A DNA stretch of 26,861 bases from a virus, in the IMG/VR virus record IMGVR_UViG_3300009158_001897, positions 1-26,861 of that record. The stretch is one strand, 5' to 3'. The first letter of the stretch is position 1. The number at the start of each line of letters is the position of its first letter. The notes beneath the pieces were generated by a model that searched no databases, had not been told where the DNA came from, and saw only the letters and a list, made by a program, of their open reading frames with translations. This document shows, one piece after another, positions 13,950 to 19,753 of this stretch. A program made the translations under genes and the position numbers.

Positions 13950-14155
13950 TGGATACGACAGACATATTGAAAGCTCTAAGCACAGAGGAGAGGGAGTGCG
14001 AGATATGCGGATCTAATAGTTGGCGCATATTACACGCAGGAGATGAGAGTAATTGTGAGTGCGAAGGCGAGTGCTTGCGTGTATGCGATAACCTGTTACT
14101 AGATGATGACGGGTGTGATGGAGTGGCAATTCTAATAGAGGGGGAGGGTAAGTAA
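13949..14155 (+). CDS. Small Cys-rich, acidic protein, probable zinc binder
   Basis: The 68-residue frame is taken from the ATG at 13949, coupled to the preceding stop, rather than from earlier in-frame Met codons that lie inside the upstream gene. Cysteines: CEIC near 17-20, CECEGEC near 38-44 and two more further on, with an acidic DDDG stretch. The spacing suggests metal binding. It is the first of four adjacent mini-genes that encode CxxC or CxC patterns. Confidence 0.6.
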   Translation: MDTTDILKALSTEERECEICGSNSWRILHAGDESNCECEGECLRVCDNLLLDDDGCDGVAILIEGEGK

Positions 14156-14307
14156 TGGCTAAGAAAAGTAAACCTGTATGTATGAAGTGCCTAAGTAATG
14201 AAGCGTTATACATAACGCTAGGTAATGGTGAGCGTTTGCCTAGTTATACAATGAAAATCGGTATAGGAATAGTCTGTAATGGATGTAAAAATAAGGAGGT
14301 AGCGTAA
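14155..14307 (+). CDS. Small zinc-ribbon-like protein (50 residues)
   Basis: TAATG-coupled start. CMKC at 9-12 and CNGC at 41-44 enclose a short beta-rich segment, the classic layout of a four-Cys zinc ribbon. Lys-rich N-terminus (MAKKSKPV). Partner unknown; such mini-ribbons often bind nucleic acid or host enzymes. Confidence 0.6.
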   Translation: MAKKSKPVCMKCLSNEALYITLGNGERLPSYTMKIGIGIVCNGCKNKEVA

Positions 14308-14438
14308 TGTACCTTGAAGATGATGAAGCAAGAGGTAAAGCTGATACCTGTAACGATTGCGGTAATGAAGGTAAGTGGTGTAGCTGTGGAGAAGATCCAG
14401 ATCGAACCTATAAAGAAGGATTGGAGGAAGGCAAATGA
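14307..14438 (+). CDS. Small Cys-rich protein (43 residues)
   Basis: TAATG-coupled start, with AAGGAGGT about 8 nt upstream. CNDC (15-18) and CSC (25-27) form a probable metal site; the remainder is charged and acidic. The stop overlaps the next start (ATGA). Confidence 0.55.
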   Translation: MYLEDDEARGKADTCNDCGNEGKWCSCGEDPDRTYKEGLEEGK

Positions 14439-14569
14439 ACGATTCAATAAGTTGGAGTGAATTAGCAGAACTTACTCACACTACTCAGGTTGAAAGATTT
14501 AACTGGTGTAGTTGCGAGGATAATGAAGGTAATGAAAACCCTTATACCGATTGTCCAGTAAATGAGTGA
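14435..14569 (+). CDS. Small Cys-containing protein (44 residues)
   Basis: ATGA overlap with the gene before, and GGAGGAAGG upstream. The product starts MNDSISWSELAELTHTTQ (helix), then CSC at 25-27 and a single Cys at 40. The last of the Cys mini-gene string. Function unknown. Confidence 0.5.
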   Translation: MNDSISWSELAELTHTTQVERFNWCSCEDNEGNENPYTDCPVNE

Positions 14570-14759
14570 TCCAACGGCAGAATATCTGCTATCCAGAGGT
14601 ATGTTGCACCAACGTAATGCCGTTAAGTCTATGGCAGAAGGCGATAAGGAGCGTTCAATTACCGAGCTGATGAGTATGGTTCACTATCTGACACTAGGCA
14701 CTACGAAGGCGAGGGATAATGCGCCAGATACTAATACCACCAGCAACGCTTCAGTATGA
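14562..14759 (+). CDS. Small helical hypothetical protein (65 residues)
   Basis: The ATG lies 8 nt inside the end of the preceding gene. The sequence is helical (EYLLSRGMLHQRNAVKSMAE, then SITELMSMVHYLTLG) with a Thr/Asn-rich disordered C-terminus. No SD stronger than AATGAG is visible, so it probably depends on coupling. Confidence 0.55.
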   Translation: MSDPTAEYLLSRGMLHQRNAVKSMAEGDKERSITELMSMVHYLTLGTTKARDNAPDTNTTSNASV

Positions 14760-14952
14760 AATTGTAGGAGAGGGCGATAAGCCTCTTTGGAGAGGGCTAA
14801 ACCCTGCTGATGCGATAGAGATATTCAATCGTAATCGTGAGGTAAAGATCGTAGTAACTGCGTGGCCTAGCGACCACTTAGCTCCACCTAGCGACACTAT
14901 TGACCTGACTCATATAGTCCGGCAAGCCATAGCGCAAGGGAGGGCGAGATGA
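14719..14952 (+). CDS. Hypothetical early protein (77 residues)
   Basis: It overlaps the preceding gene by 41 nt; GCGAGGG sits before the ATG. Beta-rich N-terminus (QILIPPATLQYEIVGEGDKP), a ‘NPADAIEIFN’ helix and a C-terminal helix (IDLTHIVRQAIAQGRAR). The stop overlaps the next ATG (ATGA). Unknown function. Confidence 0.6.
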   Translation: MRQILIPPATLQYEIVGEGDKPLWRGLNPADAIEIFNRNREVKIVVTAWPSDHLAPPSDTIDLTHIVRQAIAQGRAR

Positions 14953-15032
14953 TAATTCTAAGTATGGGAGTAGTAATAACTTTAGTAATTGGCTGGCTTT
15001 TACTGGAGGTAGAAGATAAGATCAAGGGATGA
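14949..15032 (+). CDS. 27-residue membrane peptide
   Basis: ATGA-coupled at both ends: it starts at 14949 in the upstream stop and its TGA overlaps the ATG at 15029. Residues 2-19 are hydrophobic (IILSMGVVITLVIGWLLL), followed by an acidic tail. The exact fit between two genes argues that it is translated. It may help the transglycosylase-like protein that follows, but this is a guess. Confidence 0.45.
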   Translation: MIILSMGVVITLVIGWLLLEVEDKIKG

Positions 15033-15457
15033 CCAATAAACTAAGGCTAGTGCTGGCGTTATCGCTGGCACTAGCAACAATTACTGTGTTGCTTCCCCAC
15101 GCTACTCAACCGGAGAGGGAGAGGGAAATCCCTCCTGCAAAGATTGTTAAAGAATCCAAACACGATACACCAGAGGAAAGGAAGGCTAATGAGAGAACTG
15201 CCAAGTTATTTGCGAGTGCTGGATGGGGGTGGAGAGGGCGAGAGTGGGTCTGCCTCAAGTCCCTTTGGACCGCTGAAAGTAGGTTTGATTCAAAGTCAGA
15301 CAACCCAAGATCAAGCGCTTTCGGAATTGCTCAACGACTTAGAGAGAAGGATAGACGAGCTGAGATTCAAATTCTTCACGGTCTTAGATACATTCAACAT
15401 AGACATCAAACCCCGTGTAGAAGCTGGAACTTTTTTTCCAAGCACCGATGGTATTAA
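15029..15457 (+). CDS. Secreted lytic transglycosylase-like protein
   Basis: A 142-residue protein with an N-terminal signal or anchor segment (residues about 5-23, LRLVLALSLALATITVLLP). A charged linker follows, then a goose-lysozyme/SLT-like domain from about 72: WVCLKSLWTAESRFD with E83 as candidate catalytic Glu, SSAFGIAQ at 95-102, and the typical end GLRYIQHR...TPCRSWNFFSKHRWY (118-142). C75 and C130 could form a disulfide, as expected outside the cytoplasm. It cleaves peptidoglycan glycan strands if active. Unlike the endolysin at 23542 it sits in the early operon, so it may act at the envelope during infection or in exclusion rather than lysis; inferred. Confidence 0.65.
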   Translation: MTNKLRLVLALSLALATITVLLPHATQPEREREIPPAKIVKESKHDTPEERKANERTAKLFASAGWGWRGREWVCLKSLWTAESRFDSKSDNPRSSAFGIAQRLREKDRRAEIQILHGLRYIQHRHQTPCRSWNFFSKHRWY

Positions 15458-15464
15458 AGAATGA
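15189..15464 (+). CDS. Overprinted gene inside the transglycosylase gene (91 residues)
   Basis: A second frame overlaps the transglycosylase over 269 nt. Its ATG at 15189 has GGAAGG 5 nt upstream, and its TGA overlaps the methyltransferase ATG (ATGA). The first 40 residues are Gly/Ser-rich, as expected for a frame constrained by another. Residues 41-70 (DQALSELLNDLERRIDELRF) form a convincing amphipathic helix, then TVLDTFNIDIKPRVEAGTFF and a polar end. Both frames look protein-like. An upstream in-frame ATG at 15144 exists but lacks the ribosome site. Function unknown. Confidence 0.5.
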   Translation: MRELPSYLRVLDGGGEGESGSASSPFGPLKVGLIQSQTTQDQALSELLNDLERRIDELRFKFFTVLDTFNIDIKPRVEAGTFFPSTDGIKE

Positions 15465-16174
15465 AAGTCGTATCTCTATTCGCCGGAGTTGGTGGCTTTG
15501 ATCTAGCAGCGCAACGCGCTGGCTTTGAGATCGTAGGTCAGGTTGAGATAGATAAAAAGTGTCAGGAAGTTTTACGCCGTCGCTTTCCTGAAGCGTTACT
15601 ACACGATGACGTAACCACAGCTACTCAATGGGCAAAGGAGAATGATTTAATTGGACAAGTTGATATCGTCTGCGGGGGATTTCCCTGCCAAGATGTCAGT
15701 GTCGCTGGCAAGCGAGCTGGAATTGCGGGAGAACGAAGTGGATTATTCTACGACGCAATACAATTTGCGAGGGAAGTCAAAGCACACACAATCATTTTGG
15801 AAAACGTCCCAGGACTTCTATCAAGCAACGAAGGACGCGATTTCGGAGTCGTCATCTCTGAAATGGCCGACGCAGGGTATAGCCACATCGAGTGGAGAGT
15901 TCTGGATTCGCAATTCTTTGGAGTCCCCCAACGCCGTCGTAGAGTGTTCATTATCGGAAGTTCTAGAAACCCAAGTGGAACCCCGATTCTCGTTGAGCGC
16001 GAAGGCTTGCGAGGGGATACTCCGAAGATCAAGTCGCAGGGAGAAAGTCCTACCACCAGCACTTTACGAAGCTTTGGTCAAACAGGTTTCGCAAAATACT
16101 CCGAAGGAGTAACAACACTTACAGCTACAACCTACAAAAGACCGGAAGATAATGTTGTGGTTCACCAAAAGTAG
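15461..16174 (+). CDS. C5 cytosine DNA methyltransferase, N-terminal catalytic part (motifs I-VIII)
   Basis: A 237-residue frame with the ordered motifs of Dcm-type enzymes: motif I FAGVGGFDLA (7-16), motif IV GGFPCQDVS with catalytic Cys76, motif VI ENV (114-116) and motif VIII QRRRRVFIIG (157-166). It stops in the variable region before motifs IX and X, which continue in another frame at 16152-16553. A +1 shift near 16165 would join them (VVHQ to SRRAQ). It transfers a methyl group from AdoMet to C5 of cytosine in an unknown target, probably protecting phage DNA from host restriction. ATGA-coupled to the overprinted gene. Confidence 0.85.
   Translation: MKVVSLFAGVGGFDLAAQRAGFEIVGQVEIDKKCQEVLRRRFPEALLHDDVTTATQWAKENDLIGQVDIVCGGFPCQDVSVAGKRAGIAGERSGLFYDAIQFAREVKAHTIILENVPGLLSSNEGRDFGVVISEMADAGYSHIEWRVLDSQFFGVPQRRRRVFIIGSSRNPSGTPILVEREGLRGDTPKIKSQGESPTTSTLRSFGQTGFAKYSEGVTTLTATTYKRPEDNVVVHQK
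15651..16112 (+). CDS. Candidate overprinted protein inside the methyltransferase gene
   Basis: This 153-codon frame overlaps the methyltransferase in the +1-shifted frame. Its C-terminal half contains CSLSEVLETQVEPRFSLSA, then ACEGILRRSSRREKVLPPAL. From memory, a very similar signature (FLSxxACxGILRRAxxRGxxLP) recurs in proteins annotated beside or within phage and prophage C5 methyltransferase genes. No good ribosome site is visible at its first ATG. It may be a true nested gene or a frame preserved by codon bias. Confidence 0.35.
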   Translation: MDKLISSAGDFPAKMSVSLASELELRENEVDYSTTQYNLRGKSKHTQSFWKTSQDFYQATKDAISESSSLKWPTQGIATSSGEFWIRNSLESPNAVVECSLSEVLETQVEPRFSLSAKACEGILRRSSRREKVLPPALYEALVKQVSQNTPKE

Positions 16175-16553
16175 AAGAGCGCAGTCAGATACTGATTACG
16201 AAACTTGGATTGAAGGAGGGGTAATGCCTACGCTTAACTCATTTGATAATGGTGACGTAAGAACCACTATTATCATTTTTCACCCACATAGATCTGACGG
16301 GGCAAGGATTCAAGGAGATACCATCAACACCTTAACAAGTTTTATGGGAACAGGAGGATTGAATACACCTATGATATCAACTGATACTGTAAGAAGGCTG
16401 ACACCAACTGAGTGTGAAAGGCTGCAAGGATTCCCTGATGGTTGGACTGATGAGCAAACTGACTCTCATCGTTACAAGCAAATGGGTAATGCTGTAACAG
16501 TAAACGTTGCTGAATGGATATTTAACAGAGTATCTGATACGATAGGTTTATAG
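16152..16553 (+). CDS. C5 cytosine DNA methyltransferase, C-terminal part (motifs IX-X)
   Basis: This frame contains motif IX (RRLTPTECERLQGFPDGW) and motif X (MGNAVTVNVAEWIF), completing the enzyme begun at 15461. SRRAQSDTDYETWIEGG just after the junction reads as the continuation of VVHQ in the upstream frame. An ATG at 16224 has GAAGGAGGGGT before it, so a separate 110-residue subunit could also be made. Natural two-chain C5 methyltransferases split between motifs VIII and IX are known (M.AquI), so this may be a split enzyme, a programmed +1 shift or a sequencing or mutation event. Confidence 0.75.
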   Translation: MLWFTKSRRAQSDTDYETWIEGGVMPTLNSFDNGDVRTTIIIFHPHRSDGARIQGDTINTLTSFMGTGGLNTPMISTDTVRRLTPTECERLQGFPDGWTDEQTDSHRYKQMGNAVTVNVAEWIFNRVSDTIGL

Positions 16554-16591
16554 TGTTGTAGCGTTAAACCCTTTCCGCTCCACTATAAAAT

Positions 16592-16628
16592 AAAGGCTCC
16601 GTTTGCTACCCCTTTCGGAGCCTTTTTT
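16592..16628. terminator. Bidirectional intrinsic terminator between convergent operons
   Basis: GGCTCCG (16595-16601) and CGGAGCC (16616-16622) form a perfect stem with a 14-nt loop, followed by TTTTTT on the plus strand. On the minus strand the stem is followed by TTTATTTTAT. It ends the rightward early operon and the leftward replication operon. Confidence 0.85.
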
Positions 16629-16803
16629 AATTCTCTGTAGAGTAGAACCCTGGGCCATTAAACTTGATCTGTGGTGAGTGCCAGACACGCGACATAAGTA
16701 TCCCGCAATCTCTACAGGTAGGAGATCCAGCTTCACTATCAAAGGATCGTTCAACCTCTAATCTGCTAGCGCAGAAGTCACATCTGTATTCATACACTGG
16801 CAT
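16627..16803 (-). CDS. FmdB-family zinc-ribbon protein (58 residues)
   Basis: ATG at 16803 opens a 58-codon frame starting MPVYEYRCDFCASRLEV, with a second cysteine pair TCRDCG at 29-34 and the end KFNGPGFYSTEN. MPxYEYxCxxC, a second CxxCG and a GxGFYxT end are the FmdB/CxxC-CxxC regulatory-protein pattern. Members are tiny zinc ribbons; their exact role is unclear. The start lies inside the preceding gene (14-nt overlap), and the stop lies in the T-tract of the terminator, so it is the last gene of this operon. Confidence 0.75.
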   Translation of the reverse strand: MPVYEYRCDFCASRLEVERSFDSEAGSPTCRDCGILMSRVWHSPQIKFNGPGFYSTEN

Positions 16804-17185
16804 CTAACTGCACTCCTGATTCTAATGGCAGGAAACCTACCACCTTATCTATCTTAGATTTGTTATTGAAATCTGTGGTTACGGGCAAGTACTGTGTATC
16901 CCAAGTGATAACCATATCGGGAGTGAGATGAAAAGCCCAGACACCCTCCGGTGTGGAGTTGATATACCAAGGAGCAAGATCTCTTGCTCTAGCTGCAAGG
17001 ATCAAGTTGTCATACTTAGATTTTTCAATCAGCAAGGTAGGGTAATGAGTACGCCTAGATTTTAATTCGATATACATCTTGAACTGTTCAGTAGTGCAAT
17101 CGAAGGTATCGTAAGTGCCTTCAGACTTGACAAGATCTGGATAGTGACTATCTTTGAGATACTGGAATAGCTCTGCCTCTTTCAT
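16790..17185 (-). CDS. Putative PD-(D/E)XK nuclease-like protein
   Basis: 131 residues from the ATG at 17185, which overlaps the upstream stop (TAATG). An in-frame TTG at 17194 with GGAG 7 nt upstream is an alternative start. D26/D29 (TYDTFDC) followed by YIELKSR, with E40 and K42, fits the D...ExK active-site order of the PD-(D/E)XK fold. HYPTLLIEKSKYDNLI follows as a strand and helix. The C-terminal half includes several aromatic residues and a beta-rich end. It may process replication intermediates; substrate unknown. Confidence 0.5.
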   Translation of the reverse strand: MKEAELFQYLKDSHYPDLVKSEGTYDTFDCTTEQFKMYIELKSRRTHYPTLLIEKSKYDNLILAARARDLAPWYINSTPEGVWAFHLTPDMVITWDTQYLPVTTDFNNKSKIDKVVGFLPLESGVQLDASV

Positions 17186-17823
17186 TATTGCCAAGGGTTA
17201 TCTCCGCCTAGTATTCTTTGAAGTGAGCGCAAGGCGCTCTCGCAACGGCGATCTGCTGTTGAGGTAGAACATTCAAACCGTTCAGCAACCTTCTCTAAGG
17301 TTAGATTCTCGTGATACCTAGCCGCTAGTAAGATCCGATCCTTCTCTTCCATCAGTTCATACCCACGCTTGATATCAATCAGCATAGCCAGTAATCCTCT
17401 ACCCTCTGCTGGTGCAGAAGTGTGCCTTGGAGTACCATCATCTACTAACTGTTGCGCTTGTTCTAAGATCGCACCATCAAAGATATGACTAAGGATATGT
17501 GGCAACATCTGTGCCAAGGTAGAAGTTTCATAAAAATATTCATCACCGGATACATAGCCAGACTTAGCTGCCTTCTCCTTGCGAGCATAACGCTCGCACA
17601 TTCTCTTTAACTGCCACCATAACCGGCGTTCATTATGCTTACGGATCTCTGGATCTGGCTCGGAAGTAGCATCTACTATCTGTTGATGGCGAGAGGTGGC
17701 CCAAGCCCAAGCCTCTTGCATCATATCATCGCGTTCAGTCCACTTATTATATCTACGATATACAGTTAGAACTACACCGTAGATAGCCTCCGACACCCCT
17801 TCTGGAAAGGGTTTGTCAGTCAC
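17185..17823 (-). CDS. Sigma-factor-like DNA-binding protein
   Basis: A 212-residue protein, GTG start, overlapping the preceding gene by 8 nt. The N-terminal third (YRRYNKWTERDDMMQEAWAW) resembles sigma region 2, where DDxxQEA(W/F) is common. Residues 158-205 fit region 4: EEKDRILLAARYHENLTLEK, then VAERFECSTSTADRRCESAL, a helix-turn-helix at about 174-200. It lacks an obvious region 3 and is near ECF size. It could redirect host polymerase to phage promoters, for example the TTGA/TAGCCT set or unseen late promoters; this is inference. Alternatively it is a regulator that only shares the HTH. Confidence 0.6.
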   Translation of the reverse strand: MTDKPFPEGVSEAIYGVVLTVYRRYNKWTERDDMMQEAWAWATSRHQQIVDATSEPDPEIRKHNERRLWWQLKRMCERYARKEKAAKSGYVSGDEYFYETSTLAQMLPHILSHIFDGAILEQAQQLVDDGTPRHTSAPAEGRGLLAMLIDIKRGYELMEEKDRILLAARYHENLTLEKVAERFECSTSTADRRCESALRSLQRILGGDNPWQ

Positions 17824-18244
17824 AATCTATACCTGAATCCTTTGTGACTTTCACCAGAGATAGGATCTTAATTGCTAAGAAATCTATGTAGTTGCTGGCA
17901 TCTGCCAGCTCTTCAACTAACTCACGCACTGTATCTTCAAGCGTGTATCGCTCAAACTTTTGACTGCCACGACCTGAGTATTCTCTAGCACCAACGCCAG
18001 AGATACGACTTGATCTAAGTGAGGCAAAGGATTCAACAAAGGACACTAGATCTTCAGTTGATACTCCATCATTACGAAAAGTTAATACCGCAGGATGGTC
18101 TGCTAGTGGCGCACCGGTGGAATCTGTATCCATAATTGTCCTTGCTCTAGGTCTGCTTGGATTACTATAAAGCCCAATCCATTCAGGATTCTGATCGCCT
18201 CCATCATCACTCGCTTTTGTTCCACTGAAATCCCAATCGCTCAC
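17816..18244 (-). CDS. Hypothetical protein with acidic C-terminal helix
   Basis: A 142-residue protein, GTG start with AAGGAG 7 nt upstream; the start is inside the end of the Toprim gene. The first 50 residues are polar and probably loose (MSDWDFSGTKASDDGGDQ). The C-terminus is helical: YTLEDTVRELVEELADASNY, where ELxEELADAxNY resembles the helical core of MazG-like pyrophosphohydrolases, but the full metal-binding set is not visible. Unknown function. Confidence 0.65.
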   Translation of the reverse strand: MSDWDFSGTKASDDGGDQNPEWIGLYSNPSRPRARTIMDTDSTGAPLADHPAVLTFRNDGVSTEDLVSFVESFASLRSSRISGVGAREYSGRGSQKFERYTLEDTVRELVEELADASNYIDFLAIKILSLVKVTKDSGIDCD

Positions 18245-18863
18245 GAGTGCGCTCCTTACCTTCTTGCAGGTAACAATCCGTTATGTCCATTCCTGCCGGT
18301 AATAGTATAATGGTAGTGTTCTGTAATTCACCTGCGACACGCTTGGCAAAGTCTTGCCCAGGATTAGATCCATCATCTTTCAAATCATTATCTCCAACAA
18401 CTAAAATACTTTTGTACCCCTCTAACATCTTTACATAATGTGGCTTCCAACTAGCTACCCCAGGACACCCTACTGCTGGTATATCTAATAACTCGGAGCA
18501 AACAATCGTATCTAACTCACCCTCGCAAAGAACTATGGTATCTGAATCCTTATCTATATCTGTAACGTTATAGAGATGGGTCTTCTGTCCAGTAGGTGAG
18601 CCATATTTTGGTGAACCATCATCTAATCTGCGGAACTTATATCCAGCTACTGTTCCAGATAGAGTTACATAAGGAATTGATAGCCATCCCTGATGGCCTT
18701 CGTGTCCTGGATGGTTGTTGATAATAGTTCCAAGCCACTTGTTATCTGCTACCTGGCTAGAGATCCCACGTCCTTCTAAGTACTCGGTTGTTCTTTGATC
18801 CCGACCCTCGCAGTATTCCAGTGCCCGACTTCTCAATGATTCTACCTGCGATAAGTTTAGCAT
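18207..18863 (-). CDS. DnaG-type primase, Toprim catalytic part
   Basis: 218 residues from the ATG at 18863. Toprim motifs: EGELD (114-118) with Glu114 and Asp118, then GDNDLKDDG with Asp158 and Asp160. TEYLEGRGIS (26-35) is the usual segment before the Toprim core. It lacks the zinc finger, which is encoded upstream in another frame (18757-19119). No ribosome site is convincing at the ATG or at the upstream GTG (18914), so coupling or a +1 shift from the zinc-finger frame is likely. It makes RNA primers for replication, working with the ATPase encoded at 20383. Confidence 0.8.
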   Translation of the reverse strand: MLNLSQVESLRSRALEYCEGRDQRTTEYLEGRGISSQVADNKWLGTIINNHPGHEGHQGWLSIPYVTLSGTVAGYKFRRLDDGSPKYGSPTGQKTHLYNVTDIDKDSDTIVLCEGELDTIVCSELLDIPAVGCPGVASWKPHYVKMLEGYKSILVVGDNDLKDDGSNPGQDFAKRVAGELQNTTIILLPAGMDITDCYLQEGKERTRERLGFQWNKSE

Positions 18864-19119
18864 CCTTAAAATCCACTCCCTCTTTAATTTTAATAAGCGC
18901 GATTGCATCCCCACCCTGAGCGCAAGTATGACAGAAGTAAACCTGTTTAACTGTATCTATCACTGCACTCTTGCGAGTGTCTTCGTGTAAGAAGCAGCGC
19001 ACACTTACATTCTTTCCCTCTTTTGTTTCCCCACCGTAGTAAGCAACAACAGGTTCTATTGGTATAGATTCCCTAGAAGAGAAACTTCTTTTACTACGGC
19101 GTATCCTAAAATCATTCAA
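18757..19119 (-). CDS. DnaG-type primase, CHC2 zinc-finger part
   Basis: A 120-residue frame. The N-terminus is basic; CFLHED with C42 and H45 and CHTC with C63 and C66 form the CHC2 zinc ribbon, followed by GGDAIALIKIKEGVDF, the usual post-finger helix. Homology ends around residue 92 (GRIIE). The last 28 residues (KSGTGILRGSGSKN onward) look like read-out in the wrong frame, while the other frame there reads RSRALEYCEG...TEYLEGRG. So the zinc finger and Toprim parts appear to belong to one primase that needs a +1 shift around 18825-18842. Confidence 0.75.
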   Translation of the reverse strand: MNDFRIRRSKRSFSSRESIPIEPVVAYYGGETKEGKNVSVRCFLHEDTRKSAVIDTVKQVYFCHTCAQGGDAIALIKIKEGVDFKDAKLIAGRIIEKSGTGILRGSGSKNNRVLRRTWDL

Positions 19120-19120
19120 C

Positions 19121-19309
19121 TTATTCTTCTTCTGTTACTGGTTGTACTTCCAACTCGATACCGGATACAAACATCTCGTAGCTTCTTACAGCAGTAGGAT
19201 ATTTTAAGTAGCCTCTAAACTTTTCCTCTGCCTCATCTGATGAGTTAGCAAGGACAACACCTTTATAGACTACTCGTTCCCTACCAATAACTTCATACTT
19301 ATTTAGCAT
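19121..19309 (-). CDS. Small hypothetical protein (62 residues)
   Basis: Start taken at the ATG at 19309, which overlaps the upstream stop and has GAGGAAG about 6 nt before it; an in-frame TTG seven codons earlier is less likely. MLNKYEVIGRERVVYKGVVL (strand), DEAEEKFRGYL (helix) and a strand ending in VTEEE give a beta-alpha-beta look. It lies one base before the primase gene. Function unknown. Confidence 0.6.
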   Translation of the reverse strand: MLNKYEVIGRERVVYKGVVLANSSDEAEEKFRGYLKYPTAVRSYEMFVSGIELEVQPVTEEE

Positions 19310-19406
19310 CTTCTGCTTCCTCTTCGACAACTTCTACTTCTGGTTCTGGTGGTACTACTGCTTGTAGTATCTCAGTTGTTGTGATGATTCCCTCTGGTAC
19401 TGGCAT
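19299..19406 (-). CDS. Very short acidic protein (35 residues)
   Basis: The ATG at 19406 has AAGGAGT 5 nt upstream. MPVPEGIITTTEILQAVVPP is followed by an almost purely acidic tail (VEVVEEEAEDAK). The ribosome site is the best in this part of the operon, so it is probably translated. An acidic tail could mimic DNA, but 35 residues is too little for a claim. Confidence 0.5.
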   Translation of the reverse strand: MPVPEGIITTTEILQAVVPPEPEVEVVEEEAEDAK

Positions 19407-19408
19407 TA

Positions 19409-19753
19409 TTACTCCTTGTTTCCATAACCTGCATCTCGTAGCAGGTTGACTAATTGTTCTACTGTCAACATACATACCCAATCACTGATGGACTTCTCAC
19501 CTTGACCGTTCAGACGTAGCACAGCGATACGGATATCCCCATCCTTAGCCCTGTCCTTCATCTGTCGCATCGTTTCCGCAGGTGAGAAGCCTGTGCGAGC
19601 TTTGACCTCCCAGTCAATACCCACAGTACCAGTGACATCAGAGCCTGACCTTCCGGCTCCAGTGCTTTCAGCAAAAGGAAAACCGTTCTCCACTAAGTAC
19701 ATAGCAAGTACTTTTTGGGAGCGATAGCCTCTATGCTTACGAGCCTGACTCAC
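19409..19753 (-). CDS. Holliday-junction resolvase-like PD-(D/E)XK nuclease
   Basis: A 114-residue protein, GTG start overlapping the preceding stop (GTGA). The N-terminal basic helix (RKHRGYRSQKVLAMYLVENG) leads to ESTGAGRSGSDVTG with Asp39 and IDWEVKAR with Glu49 and Lys51, the D...ExK site of Hjc/RusA-size nucleases; the length fits. It probably cuts branched DNA made during recombination-coupled replication before packaging. Neighbours are replication genes. The exact substrate class cannot be read from the sequence. Confidence 0.65.
   Translation of the reverse strand: MSQARKHRGYRSQKVLAMYLVENGFPFAESTGAGRSGSDVTGTVGIDWEVKARTGFSPAETMRQMKDRAKDGDIRIAVLRLNGQGEKSISDWVCMLTVEQLVNLLRDAGYGNKE

Noticed and set aside
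16548-16754. 68-codon leftward frame across the terminator
   Set aside because: It would cross the terminator, and the FmdB-like frame at 16627-16803 explains the region with clear motifs.
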